DNA of 64,000 nucleotides from Halobacterium wangiae (GTDB taxonomy: Archaea > Halobacteriota > Halobacteria > Halobacteriales > Halobacteriaceae). The stretch lies in assembly GCF_021249345.1 (NCBI RefSeq), contig NZ_CP089588.1, positions 558,001 through 622,000 of the forward strand, given 5' to 3'. Position numbers and translations under genes: made by a program. This document shows, one piece after another, positions 51,913 to 60,605 of this stretch. The notes under the pieces are model-generated. The model was not told the origin of the DNA. It ran no database searches and was given only the letters and a program-made list of their open reading frames with translations. Each line of letters opens with the position of its first letter. The first letter of the stretch is position 1.

Positions 51913-52339
51913 ACGCACCGTACGCGAGTTCGGCGGCGCGCCAGATAGCGACGAGGACGGCAACACCGAATGCGGTGGCGGAGAGGTAGAACCACCCCAC
52001 TATCGCGACCGCGAAGCCACTGCCGCCGAACCAGTCGAACAGCACCCCAGGGACGACGAGCACGCCGACTGCCGGCAGGACGAACGCGGCGACGGCGAGG
52101 ACACCGGCGAGTTTGAGACCGGTGCGCTGTGCGGGTCGGAGGGTGTGCCCGGAGAGCAGCGCGGCGGCGCCGAGGATTGCACCGCCGGCCGCGAACGCGA
52201 GCAGCGCGAACCCGAGAGCGAGTCCCGCGGGGAACGCGTCGCTCCCCCAGACTGACGCCCCGGTGAGCACGCCGAAACCCATCAGTGCGACACCCACGAC
52301 CGCGAGGAGGGCGCGGAGGACGGAGCGAACGGGAGGCAC
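51902..52339 (-). CDS. Four-helix membrane protein, unknown function
   Basis: 145 residues, with helices at about 7-24, 32-55, 66-88 and 100-130. GTG 52339 is preferred because it completes the first helix (VRSVLRALLAVVGVALMGF); the first ATG at 52282 would cut through it. The frame continues far upstream but is antisense to pyrF. No family recognised. Divergent from pyrF with 93 nt between the starts. Confidence 0.6.
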   Translation of the reverse strand: MPPVRSVLRALLAVVGVALMGFGVLTGASVWGSDAFPAGLALGFALLAFAAGGAILGAAALLSGHTLRPAQRTGLKLAGVLAVAAFVLPAVGVLVVPGVLFDWFGGSGFAVAIVGWFYLSATAFGVAVLVAIWRAAELAYGAFTT

Positions 52340-52432
52340 GCCTGGACTGCGAACCGTGACCGGCAAGTGCTTTCCGTCGAGTCCCGGAAAACGAATCGCA
52401 TCGCTTTTGCTCGCCCACGGGGAGGCCGAACC

Positions 52433-53236
52433 ATGAACTTCTTCGACGACCTCGCCACTCGCATCGAGGCCGCCGACAGCGTCGTGAGCGTCGGCCTCGA
52501 CCCGGACCTCGACCGCCTGCCCGAGGACCTGCTGGACCGGGACCTGCCGCGGTGGGCGTTCAACCGCCGGGTGATCGACGCGACCCACGAGCACGCGGCC
52601 GTGTTCAAGCCGAACGCGGCGTTCTACGAGGACGCGGACGGCTGGCGGGCGCTCCGCGAGACGGTGGCGTACGCCCACGGGAAGGACGTCCCCGTCCTGC
52701 TGGACGCCAAGCGCGCGGACATCGGGAACACGGCGCGTCAGTACGCCCAGGTGCTCGACGACGTGGACGCCATCACCGTCAACCCGTACCTCGGCGAGGA
52801 CGCCCTCCAGCCGTTCCTCTCGCGGTCTGACGCGGGCGTGTTCGTGCTCTGCCGGACGTCGAACCCGGGCGGCATGGACTTCCAGCACCTCGAACTCGCG
52901 GCGTACGACCGACGGCTGTACGAGCACGTCGCCGAGCGCGCCGCAGGGTGGAACGAAGAGTACGGCAACGTCGGCCTCGTCGTCGGTGCGACGGCGCCCG
53001 ACGAACTGGAAGCCATCCGGGAGCGCGTCCCCGAGTTACCGTTCCTCGTTCCCGGCGTCGGCGCGCAGGGCGGCGACGCGGAGGCCGCCATCGAGTACGG
53101 ACTGAACGACGACGGCGTCGGTGTCGTGAACTCGACGCGTGGTATCATCTTCGCGGGCGAGGACTCCCCCGAGTGGGAGCGCGCGGCCGGCGAAGCGGCC
53201 CGCCGACTGAAAGAGCGACTGAACGAGTACCGCTAG
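52433..53236 (+). CDS. pyrF: Orotidine-5'-phosphate decarboxylase
   Basis: Last step of UMP synthesis. 267 residues, the longer type-2 form of the enzyme. Catalytic array Lys59 (FKPNAAFYE), Asp91-x-Lys93-x2-Asp96 ([13 protein letters not shown]); phosphate binding by [10 protein letters not shown] and STRGIIFA. Length and the FKPNxAFYE motif match type 2. CTTTTGC about 26 nt upstream supports the ATG at 52433. Confidence 0.96.
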   Translation: MNFFDDLATRIEAADSVVSVGLDPDLDRLPEDLLDRDLPRWAFNRRVIDATHEHAAVFKPNAAFYEDADGWRALRETVAYAHGKDVPVLLDAKRADIGNTARQYAQVLDDVDAITVNPYLGEDALQPFLSRSDAGVFVLCRTSNPGGMDFQHLELAAYDRRLYEHVAERAAGWNEEYGNVGLVVGATAPDELEAIRERVPELPFLVPGVGAQGGDAEAAIEYGLNDDGVGVVNSTRGIIFAGEDSPEWERAAGEAARRLKERLNEYR

Positions 53237-53244
53237 GTCTGGGT

Positions 53245-53412
53245 TCAGCGCGGGCCGGTGTCTCCGCGGCCGCCCCGCACTTCGCTCGCGCACTCCGTGC
53301 AGAAGCCGGTCGCCGCGTCGTAGTGTTCCTGGCAGACGACCGCGCCGCAGCGGTCGCAGCTGAACTGGGCCTGGGCGTTCCCGCAGGTCTGGCAGAGGCC
53401 GGTGACGCTCAT
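53245..53412 (-). CDS. 55-residue zinc-finger protein (HIT/B-box-like)
   Basis: ATG 53412, stop at 53245. Cysteine pattern [18 protein letters not shown] and CTEC, eight metal ligands at most, similar to cross-brace zinc fingers such as B-box or zf-HIT. Protein partner binding is likely but not shown. Convergent to pyrF (8 nt), divergent from the DnaJ-domain gene. Confidence 0.8.
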   Translation of the reverse strand: MSVTGLCQTCGNAQAQFSCDRCGAVVCQEHYDAATGFCTECASEVRGGRGDTGPR

Positions 53413-53484
53413 GGGTGGAGGTTGGTGGCGCAGGTGCTTGAGCGTGGGGCCAGACCCTTTACTGCTCGACTCCCTACCCCCACT

Positions 53485-53958
53485 GTGGTCCGGGATACGA
53501 GCATCGTCTGGGGGCTGGTCGGCGTGTTCGGCGTGCTCGGGGTCGTCTTCGGCGTCCTCGGCTTCGTCTACAGTCCGGTGGCGTTCGGTGTCGCGGTGCC
53601 GTTCGCCGTCACCGCCGCCATCTTCTACTACCACGCCGCCGGCCACCTCCGCGAGCACGCGTTCCAGCAGCGCCGCGTCAGCCGCGAGCAGTACCAGCGC
53701 GAGCAGCGACGGCGGCGGGAGGAACGCCAGCGATCGTTCCGGACCGGCAGCGGTCGCTCGCGTTCGACCGGCCGGGCAGCCAGCCGACCACTCCACGAGG
53801 ACTACCGCGTGCTCGGCGTGGAACCCGGCGCGAGCGCCGACGAGGTTCGGGCGGCCTACCGCGAGAAGGCCCGCGAACTCCACCCGGACCGTGGTGGCGA
53901 CGAGCACGAGTTCTCCCGCGTGAACGAGGCCTACCAGCGGCTGAAACGCGAGGCGTGA
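53485..53958 (+). CDS. Membrane-anchored DnaJ-domain protein
   Basis: 157 residues. Two helices at about 5-27 and 28-46, then a basic Arg/Gln-rich linker (58-100) and a J domain at the C-terminus: [50 protein letters not shown] with the HPD motif. It may recruit DnaK to the membrane. Start is GTG 53485; the antisense long frame in this area is not a gene. Confidence 0.88.
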   Translation: MVRDTSIVWGLVGVFGVLGVVFGVLGFVYSPVAFGVAVPFAVTAAIFYYHAAGHLREHAFQQRRVSREQYQREQRRRREERQRSFRTGSGRSRSTGRAASRPLHEDYRVLGVEPGASADEVRAAYREKARELHPDRGGDEHEFSRVNEAYQRLKREA

Positions 53959-54006
53959 GGAGCGCGTCACAGAACAGTTTAGCCGGTGGCCCCGGGAAGC
54001 GACCAC

Positions 54007-54621
54007 ATGGACGCGGTGTACTTTGACCTCGACGGGACGCTCGTCGAGTTCGACCGGTCGTTCGTCGCCATCGTCGAGGACGCGGCCGTGCGACTCGACG
54101 CGGAACTCCCCGAGGGGAGCGTCGAGACGTTCGGGCGGGCGCTCGGAGAGCACCTGGAGTCGGCCGAGAACCCGTACGCGACGGCCGCGGCGGTGGCCGA
54201 CCTCCCGGTCGACCCCGAGGCGTTCGCGACGGCGATGCAGGACGTCGAGCTCGCGGCGACCGTCCCCGTGGCGGGAGCGCGGGACGCGGTGGCGGCGCTC
54301 GCAGACGACTACCGCCTCGGCGTGCTGACGAACGGCCACGGGCCGATGCAGCGCGCCAAAGTCGACGCCGGCGGTTTCGGCGACGTCTTCGAGGCAGTCG
54401 TCGTCTCCGGTGACGTCGGGGTCGGCAAGCCCGACCCGGAGATCTTCGCGGCCGCCGAGCGGCAACTCCCGGCAGACGACCACGTGTTCGTGGCTGACGC
54501 CCTCGACCGGGACGTGCGGGCCGCCGAGGCCGCGGGCTGGCGCGGCGTCTACTACGGGAGCGAGGTACCCGCGGACGTGACGCGAGTCGGCTCGCTGTCC
54601 GTGCTCCCCGAACTGCTCTGA
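54007..54621 (+). CDS. HAD-superfamily hydrolase
   Basis: 204 residues with the four HAD motifs: DLDGT (Asp7, Asp9), LTNG (motif II), KPDPEIF with Lys (motif III) and VADALDRDVRAAEAAGW (motif IV). The cap domain is C1 type. Probable phosphatase; phosphoglycolate phosphatase-like in general form. CAGTTTAGCC about 29 nt upstream may be the TATA box. Confidence 0.92.
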   Translation: MDAVYFDLDGTLVEFDRSFVAIVEDAAVRLDAELPEGSVETFGRALGEHLESAENPYATAAAVADLPVDPEAFATAMQDVELAATVPVAGARDAVAALADDYRLGVLTNGHGPMQRAKVDAGGFGDVFEAVVVSGDVGVGKPDPEIFAAAERQLPADDHVFVADALDRDVRAAEAAGWRGVYYGSEVPADVTRVGSLSVLPELL

Positions 54622-54714
54622 ACGCCGGCGAGTCGCCGCGAGTGCCGCGCCTCCGGAGTGTTACGGTCTGATACGCGGGGAAGGCTTTTGTCTGCCACTC
54701 ACTAACGCGCCTCC

Positions 54715-56313
54715 ATGGGCCGTGACCGTGCCCGACTGGTGACCGCACTCGAACGCGGTGAACAGGAGGGCGGGAGTGTCGAGTTCAAGGAACGGTTCAG
54801 CCGCGACGTCCACCTCGCCGACGGCCGACTGGAGAGCCTCGTGGCACAACTGCGCCACCGCGTCCTCTCCGGGGACGGGGAGGCCGAGTACGTGCTCGGC
54901 GTCACCGACGACGGCGGTATCGCGGGGGTCTCGCGGGAGGTGTTCTCCGAGACGATGGACGTGCTGAGCCTGCTCGCCGAGGAGGCGGGCGCACACATCG
55001 AGGACGTCCAGACGTGGGGGACCGACGAGGGAGGACTCGTCGGCGTCGCCACCATCAGGGACGGGTCTGCGCTGACACCCGGCGACGACCACATCATCGT
55101 CGGGACGGCGGGGCACGTCGACCACGGGAAGTCCACGCTCGTCGGGAGCCTCGTCACGGGCGACCCGGACGACGGCGACGGCGGGACCCGTGGGTTCCTC
55201 GACGTCCAGCCACACGAGGTCGAGCGCGGCCTCTCGGCGGACCTCTCCTACGGCGTCTACGGCTTCGACGGCGAGGGACCGATGCGGGTGCGCAACCCCC
55301 ACCGGAAGGACGAGCGCGCGGCGGTCGTCGAGAACGCCGACCGCGTGGTCTCGTTCGTGGACACGGTGGGTCACGAACCGTGGCTCTCGACGACGATCCG
55401 CGGCCTCGTCGGCCAGAAACTCGACTACGGACTGCTGACCGTCGCGGCCGACGACGGCCCGACGAAGACCACCCGCGAGCACACGGGCGTCCTGCTCGCG
55501 ACGGACCTGCCGACCATCGTCGCCATCACGAAGACGGACCTCGTCGACGACGACCGCGTCGACGAGGTCGAACGCGAGGTCGAACGGCTGCTCCGGGACA
55601 CGGGTCGCACGCCGCTGCCCGTCTCCCGGCACGGCGTCGACGCGGCCATCGAGGAGATCGGTGACAACGTCGTCCCCATCGTCCGCACGAGCGCGGTGTC
55701 ACTGGACGGTCTCGACGTCCTCGACCAGTTCTTCCAGCGACTCCCGAAGACGACGGCCGCCAGCGGCCCGTTCCGGATGTACATCGACCGCACGTACAAC
55801 GTGACGGGTGTGGGCGCGGTGGCGTCGGGGACCGTGAAGTCCGGCACCGTGGAGGCCGGGGACACGCTCCTGCTCGGCCCGTTCCCGGACGGCGAGTTCC
55901 GCGAGGTGGAGGTGCGCTCCATCGAGATGCACTACCACCGCGTGGACCGCGCGGAGGCCGGCCGCATCGTCGGCATCGCGCTGAAGGGCGTCCGAGAGGT
56001 CGACGTGGAGCGCGGGATGGTGCTGTTGCCGCCGGACGCCGACCCGACGCCAGTCCGGGAGTTCGAGGCCGAGGTGATGGTGTTGAACCACCCGACGCGC
56101 ATCGACTCGGGCTACGAGCCAGTGGTCCACCTCGAGACCGTCGGTGAGGCAGCGCGCTTCGAACCCACCGACGGCCAGTTGCTCCCCGGGGACACCGGCG
56201 AGACGCGCGTCCGGTTCAAGTTCCGTCCGTACCTCGTCGAGGAGGGCCAGCGGTTCGTCTTCCGCGAGGGCGCGAGCAAGGGCGTCGGCACGGTCACGAA
56301 CGTCTCCGACTGA
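54715..56313 (+). CDS. GTPBP1-like translational GTPase
   Basis: 532 residues. Residues 1-120 are an N-terminal domain of its own kind (GGSVEFKERFSRDVHLADGRLESLVAQLRHRV); the G domain starts at GTAGHVDHGKST (131-141), with DTVGHE (G3), ITKTDL (G4) and a SAVS G5. Beta-barrel domains 2 and 3 follow (GVGAVASGTVKSGTVEAGDTLLLGPFPDG). The family is EF-Tu/eEF1A-like GTPBP1/2; in eukaryotes linked to ribosome rescue and mRNA decay. CTTTTGTC about 29 nt upstream supports the start. Confidence 0.92.
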   Translation: MGRDRARLVTALERGEQEGGSVEFKERFSRDVHLADGRLESLVAQLRHRVLSGDGEAEYVLGVTDDGGIAGVSREVFSETMDVLSLLAEEAGAHIEDVQTWGTDEGGLVGVATIRDGSALTPGDDHIIVGTAGHVDHGKSTLVGSLVTGDPDDGDGGTRGFLDVQPHEVERGLSADLSYGVYGFDGEGPMRVRNPHRKDERAAVVENADRVVSFVDTVGHEPWLSTTIRGLVGQKLDYGLLTVAADDGPTKTTREHTGVLLATDLPTIVAITKTDLVDDDRVDEVEREVERLLRDTGRTPLPVSRHGVDAAIEEIGDNVVPIVRTSAVSLDGLDVLDQFFQRLPKTTAASGPFRMYIDRTYNVTGVGAVASGTVKSGTVEAGDTLLLGPFPDGEFREVEVRSIEMHYHRVDRAEAGRIVGIALKGVREVDVERGMVLLPPDADPTPVREFEAEVMVLNHPTRIDSGYEPVVHLETVGEAARFEPTDGQLLPGDTGETRVRFKFRPYLVEEGQRFVFREGASKGVGTVTNVSD

Positions 56314-56349
56314 TCGAACTGTTTTCAGACACCCGTCCGAAGGAGACGC

Positions 56350-56718
56350 ATGGTCAGTCGTCAGACGCTGGAGTTCGTCGTCGGCGTCGTCGTCGCCGGC
56401 GTGGTCGCGGGCACCCTGTCGTTGTCGATGTCGGCACCGTACGCGCTCGCCATCGGCCTGGCGGCGGGAACGCCGTCGCTCGTCCGCACGAGCCTGCGCA
56501 TCGACAGGGCGGCCTACGACGCCGCGAAGACGAGCACGGCGCAGGTCGTCGACGGAGCGATCGCTGCCGTCGCGGCGCTCGCGGTCGGTCTCGCGGGCGG
56601 CTACCTCGCGGTGTCCAACGGCTACTCCGGGTCGATTGCGGCCGCGGTCGTCGCCGCGCTGGGTGTCTTCGGCGGACAGGTCGCGTTCTACGTCCGGAAC
56701 AGCGACTACATCGAGTGA
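56350..56718 (+). CDS. Small membrane protein, unknown function
   Basis: 122 residues with helices at about 8-24, 28-44, 64-86 and 92-114. Between is PSLVRTSLRIDRAAYDAAKTSTAQ. No family recognised. It ends 13 nt inside the convergent HAD gene. It may follow the GTPase gene in one transcript (36 nt gap). Confidence 0.65.
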   Translation: MVSRQTLEFVVGVVVAGVVAGTLSLSMSAPYALAIGLAAGTPSLVRTSLRIDRAAYDAAKTSTAQVVDGAIAAVAALAVGLAGGYLAVSNGYSGSIAAAVVAALGVFGGQVAFYVRNSDYIE

Positions 56719-57374
56719 AACCACTCGCGGACCGCGTGGAGGTCCGGAAACGCGTGGTGGGGTTCGGGGTCGGGCTCGCGGTCCGGGTCCCCGGGCACCC
56801 ACACCGACCGGAGGCCGGCCGCGTGCGCCCCGGCGACGTCGGAGGAGAGGGAGTTCCCGACGTGGACGGCGCGTTCGGGCGGGCAGTCGAGGACGTCGAG
56901 TGCGCGGTGGAACGGTTCGGGGTCGGGCTTCGAGGGTGCGTCGTACCCCGCGAACACGACGTGGTCGAAGGCGTCGACGAGCCCCGCACCCTGGAGCTTC
57001 TGGCGCTGGGCCTCGGGCGCGCCGTTCGTGACGAGCGCGACAGGCTGGTCGAGTGCGTCGACGAGTTCGCGGGCGCCCGGCAGCGCCTCGACGCGGGTCT
57101 GGTCGCGGACGGCCTCGTACGCGTCGGCGACCGAGCGGCCGACCGCCGGTTCGTACCCTGCTTCCGTGGCGAGGTGTGCGAAGCACGTCCGGCGGAGTTC
57201 GTCCATCGACTCGGCGTCGTCGGCGAACTCGCCGTAGGCCGCACGGTACTCGTCCGCGGCGAAACACGGCGCCACGCCCGCCTCGTCGAAGGCGTGGGCG
57301 AGCACCTCCTCGACCGAGCGTTCGTACTCGACCAGCGTGTCGTCGAGGTCGAAGCAGACGGCGTCGACAGTCAC
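56706..57374 (-). CDS. HAD-superfamily hydrolase
   Basis: 222 residues with DLDDT (Asp9, Asp11), VTNGAP, SKPDPEPF and VGNSLSSDVAGAHAAG, all four HAD motifs. The cap is alpha-helical (C1). A haloacid-dehalogenase-type or phosphatase role is possible. GTG start 57374 overlaps the stop of the upstream gene (GTGA), so the two are translationally coupled. Confidence 0.92.
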   Translation of the reverse strand: MTVDAVCFDLDDTLVEYERSVEEVLAHAFDEAGVAPCFAADEYRAAYGEFADDAESMDELRRTCFAHLATEAGYEPAVGRSVADAYEAVRDQTRVEALPGARELVDALDQPVALVTNGAPEAQRQKLQGAGLVDAFDHVVFAGYDAPSKPDPEPFHRALDVLDCPPERAVHVGNSLSSDVAGAHAAGLRSVWVPGDPDREPDPEPHHAFPDLHAVREWFHSM

Positions 57375-57874
57375 GCTCGCAGATACCCTCCGTCGGTCTC
57401 GCGGGCGAGGCCGAGCAGGACCGCCCAGTCGAGGCGCCGCTGGACGCGCTCCGTCCAGAACGCCGGCCAGTTCTCGCGCTTCGTGCGCTCCCAGCGGGGC
57501 ACGCGGTCGCGGACGGATTCGAACACGGCCTCGGCCGACCGTGGGTCCGTGGCGTCCAGGGCGTCGAGGCAGTCCGCCGCGAGGAAGACGCCGTCGGTGA
57601 ACGCGCTCGCGAGGTCCTCGCGGTCGAGGTCTGTCTGCGTGCGGGCGTAGCCGGTGTCCTCTTCGGCGACGGCGCCGAGCGCGGCGAGGAAGACGAGCCA
57701 CGACGACGCGGTGCCGCGGTCCGCCACGTCGGTACGGTCTGTGACGCGCCGACAGCAGTCGTCCTCGGGTTTCGGGACGAGCGGTACCGCCGCGCGGACG
57801 GCCCGCAGCACGGACAGCGAGTCGGGAGCCGGCGGGACGGGTTTGCGTTGCACGTCCGTGCGTCGCCACTCCAC
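57371..57874 (-). CDS. Conserved haloarchaeal protein, unknown function
   Basis: 167 residues, mostly helical, acidic. PEDDCCRRVTDRTDVADRGTASSWLVFLAALGAV in the first half and RWERTKRENWPAFWTERVQRRLDWAVLLGLA in the second half; the latter has conserved-looking Trp residues. GTG 57874 is inferred as start; an ATG lies far upstream inside the crtB leader but would add a basic, atypical stretch. Coupled to the HAD gene by GTGA overlap. Confidence 0.65.
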   Translation of the reverse strand: MEWRRTDVQRKPVPPAPDSLSVLRAVRAAVPLVPKPEDDCCRRVTDRTDVADRGTASSWLVFLAALGAVAEEDTGYARTQTDLDREDLASAFTDGVFLAADCLDALDATDPRSAEAVFESVRDRVPRWERTKRENWPAFWTERVQRRLDWAVLLGLARETDGGYLRA

Positions 57875-58013
57875 GCTATTGAGTCGTTTGGAGAAAGGGG
57901 TGGGCGTCGCTGCTGCCACCGTGTTTTTTCTTTGTCCGCTCCGTAACCGAGAACAGCAACGCCGGGAGACACCTTTCCGACAGCGACGTCTCCCGGACGA
58001 GCCTCCCCGGACC

Positions 58014-58958
58014 ATGGTCGACAGTACACACATCTCCACGAGCAAGGGAATCCAGCGGCGAACCGGGCGGACGTTCCACCTGGCGACGCGCCTCCTGCCC
58101 GAGCGTGTCCGCCACTCGACGTACGTCCTCTACGCGTTCTTCCGGATCGCCGACGACGTCGTCGACACCGTGGAGGACCGTGACCCCGCCGAGCAGCGAG
58201 CGGAGCTCGAACGCATCCGGGCGGAGGCACTGGGCGAGCGGGAGGCCGACGGCGTGCTCGCGGCGTTCCAGGAGCTCTCGGAGCGCCACGACTTCGACGA
58301 CGCGGACGTGGACACGTTCGTCGACGCGATGCTCGCTGACCTGGAGACGACCCGCTACGACACCCACGAGGACCTGGAGGCGTACATGCGGGGGTCGGCG
58401 GTCGCGGTCGGGAACATGATGGTCGACGTGATGGAGGTCGAGGACCCGGAGGGGGCGAAACCCCACGCCGGGGCGCTCGCGGAGGCGTTCCAGCTGACGA
58501 ACTTCCTCCGGGACGTCGCCGAGGACATCGACGACTACGACCGCGTCTACCTCCCCGCGGAGGTCCGGGAGGAACACGGCGTCACCGTCGAGCAGTTGCG
58601 CCGGGGGGAGGTGACGCCCGGGTTCCGGGAGACGATGCGGCAGGAACTCGCGTACACCGAGCGGAAGTACCGGGAGGGCGTCGCGGGCATCGAGTACCTC
58701 CCGGATGACTGCCAGTTCGCGGTGCTGCTGGCGGCGGTGCTGTACGCCGACCACCACCGGGAGATCCGGTCGCGGAACTGCGACGTGCTCACGTCGACGC
58801 CGGGGCTGAGCACGACCCGGAAGCTGTGGCTGCTGGCGAAGACGCGGCTGCTGTGGGCGGTGTACGGCGACCCGGAGTCGGTGTTCTACCGGGTGACCAG
58901 GCTGTCGACGACGGCCGAGCACGCCCACCACCGCGGCGACCCGCACCCGGCCCCCTAG
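58014..58958 (+). CDS. crtB: Phytoene synthase
   Basis: Condenses two GGPP to phytoene, the committed step to C40/C50 carotenoids. 314 residues. First Asp-rich motif DDVVD at 47-51 (AFFRIADDVVDTVED), second in LTNFLRDVAEDIDDYDRVYLP; YMRGSAVAVGNMM in between. All catalytic motifs are intact. It is convergent with cruF; the two stop codons share a CTAG. Confidence 0.95.
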   Translation: MVDSTHISTSKGIQRRTGRTFHLATRLLPERVRHSTYVLYAFFRIADDVVDTVEDRDPAEQRAELERIRAEALGEREADGVLAAFQELSERHDFDDADVDTFVDAMLADLETTRYDTHEDLEAYMRGSAVAVGNMMVDVMEVEDPEGAKPHAGALAEAFQLTNFLRDVAEDIDDYDRVYLPAEVREEHGVTVEQLRRGEVTPGFRETMRQELAYTERKYREGVAGIEYLPDDCQFAVLLAAVLYADHHREIRSRNCDVLTSTPGLSTTRKLWLLAKTRLLWAVYGDPESVFYRVTRLSTTAEHAHHRGDPHPAP

Positions 58959-59782
58959 CGGCGGACGGGCGACAGGCCGAGCACGTCGAAGTCGAAGCGG
59001 TCGGTCCTGAGGAGCGCGACCCCGAGGACGCCCGCCGCGAGCGCGGGGACGGCCTGGCCGAACGCGACGTTCACGGCTCCCCAGAGGACGACGAAGCTCA
59101 CCAGGTCGTCGAGCAGGAACGGACAGTCGGCGAGGCGCTCGCGGAGGGCGGCGCGGTCGAACCCCAGGTCGAGTAGCGCCACCGAGACGGTGGCAGAGAG
59201 CACCCAGCCGAGGTAGTTCGACAGCGGGACACCGTAGTACGCGCCGGCGGCGTCGTACCGCCAGAAGCCGAGCGCGACGGCGCCCGGGTCGAGGACGACG
59301 TCCATCCAGAGGACGAGCGCCGCGACGGCGGGCAGGCGGACGGCGGCGCGGGCGGCGCGCGGACCGAACAGCAGCAGGACGAGGAGGTAGCTGTTCACGA
59401 CGAGCGGGAGGAAGAAGACGGGGAGGCCGAGGGGGACGTCGCCCAGCAGCATCGGCCCGAGGTCGACGAGGTACTCGAAGTGGCCGTAGGGCCACCCAGT
59501 CGCCACGCCGACGAGTTCGATGCCGTAGGCGTAGGCGGTGAGCGCGACCAGCGCGACCGCTTCCCGCCTGCCGACCAGCGGGAGGAGCCCGGCGACCAGG
59601 GGCAGGCGCATCACGAGCACGCCGGAGAGGACGAGGTACGGGTTGAACGCCAGCGGCGCGGGCAGCAGGTCCCACGCGGACGCGAGCAGGAGGACGGCAC
59701 CTACGGTGGGGAACACGACAGCGATCTCGAAGCGGTTGGCGGCGACGAGCGCCTCCAGTCGCCGTTCGACGGCTTCACGCAT
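58955..59782 (-). CDS. cruF: Bisanhydrobacterioruberin hydratase (CruF)
   Basis: Adds water at the C2'' end groups in the final bacterioruberin steps. 275 residues, seven or more helices; DUF422/CruF family with LVGVATGWPYGHFEYLVDLGPMLLGDVPLGLPVFFLPLVVNSYLL and MDVVLDPGAVALGFWRY. Located after lyeJ (8-nt overlap), the same order as in Haloarcula japonica, where CrtD, LyeJ and CruF were shown to make bacterioruberin. Confidence 0.92.
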   Translation of the reverse strand: MREAVERRLEALVAANRFEIAVVFPTVGAVLLLASAWDLLPAPLAFNPYLVLSGVLVMRLPLVAGLLPLVGRREAVALVALTAYAYGIELVGVATGWPYGHFEYLVDLGPMLLGDVPLGLPVFFLPLVVNSYLLVLLLFGPRAARAAVRLPAVAALVLWMDVVLDPGAVALGFWRYDAAGAYYGVPLSNYLGWVLSATVSVALLDLGFDRAALRERLADCPFLLDDLVSFVVLWGAVNVAFGQAVPALAAGVLGVALLRTDRFDFDVLGLSPVRR

Positions 59783-60602
59783 CGACGACCCTCCAGAGGC
59801 CGCCGAGCGTGAGCGCCATCCCGACGAGCGTGTTCACGTAGGGGTACCACCAGTACGCGCGCTCGACGTCGACCCGGGAGCGGACGATGGCGAAGACGAG
59901 CACCGGGTACGCGAACAGGAGCGCGCCGAGTCGCCAGTCGACGAGCGCGAAGGCGGCCGCTGCCGCGAGCCAGCAGGCCGCGCAGTAGGCGTACGTCTGG
60001 CGTTCGCCGAGCACGGTCGCGGTCGTGCGGAGACCGGCCTCGCGGTCGGGTTCGACGTCCGGGATGGCGGAGAACGTGTGCATCCCCATCGCCCACAGCC
60101 AGCCGCCCGCGACCGCGAGCAGCGGCGGCTGACTCCCGGCCACGGCGGCGTACGCGGCGGCGCCCGGGAGGACGTAGAGCCCGTTCGAGAGGGAGTCGAG
60201 GAACGGCGTCGTCTTGAACCGGAGCGGCGGCGCGCTGTACTCGGTGGCGAGGAACGCCCACGCCGCCAGCCACGGGTAGGCGAGCGGCGGGACGAACGGG
60301 AGGACGGCGAGCAGCAGAACGCCCGAGAGGACGACGACGGCGCTGACCCTGTGGCCCCCGCGGAACCTGGCCTCCCGGTCCTCCTTCTTCGGGTTGCGCT
60401 CGTCGGCGTCCCGGTCGAAGAAGTCGTTGACACCGTAGAGGTAGACGTTCGCGGGCACGAGGAAGTACGCGAACAGCGATGCCGCGGGTGCGGAGAACAG
60501 TTCCGGGAGTGCGTCCGCTCCGTAGGCGACGCCGACGAGCACGGGGCCGGCGAGGTAGAGCCAGAACCGGGGACGGGACAGCGTGAGCAGGTAGCGGAGC
60601 AT
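59775..60602 (-). CDS. lyeJ: Lycopene elongase/1,2-hydratase (UbiA-type prenyltransferase)
   Basis: Adds C5 units to lycopene to begin C50 carotenoid synthesis. 275 residues, eight or nine helices. UbiA-family Asp-rich motifs NDFFDRDADERNPKK (59-73) and IPDVEPDREAG; SRPRFWLYLAGPVLVG at the N-terminus. Gap of 3 nt from crtD, overlap of 8 nt with cruF. Confidence 0.93.
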   Translation of the reverse strand: MLRYLLTLSRPRFWLYLAGPVLVGVAYGADALPELFSAPAASLFAYFLVPANVYLYGVNDFFDRDADERNPKKEDREARFRGGHRVSAVVVLSGVLLLAVLPFVPPLAYPWLAAWAFLATEYSAPPLRFKTTPFLDSLSNGLYVLPGAAAYAAVAGSQPPLLAVAGGWLWAMGMHTFSAIPDVEPDREAGLRTTATVLGERQTYAYCAACWLAAAAAFALVDWRLGALLFAYPVLVFAIVRSRVDVERAYWWYPYVNTLVGMALTLGGLWRVVDA

Positions 60603-60605
60603 GCC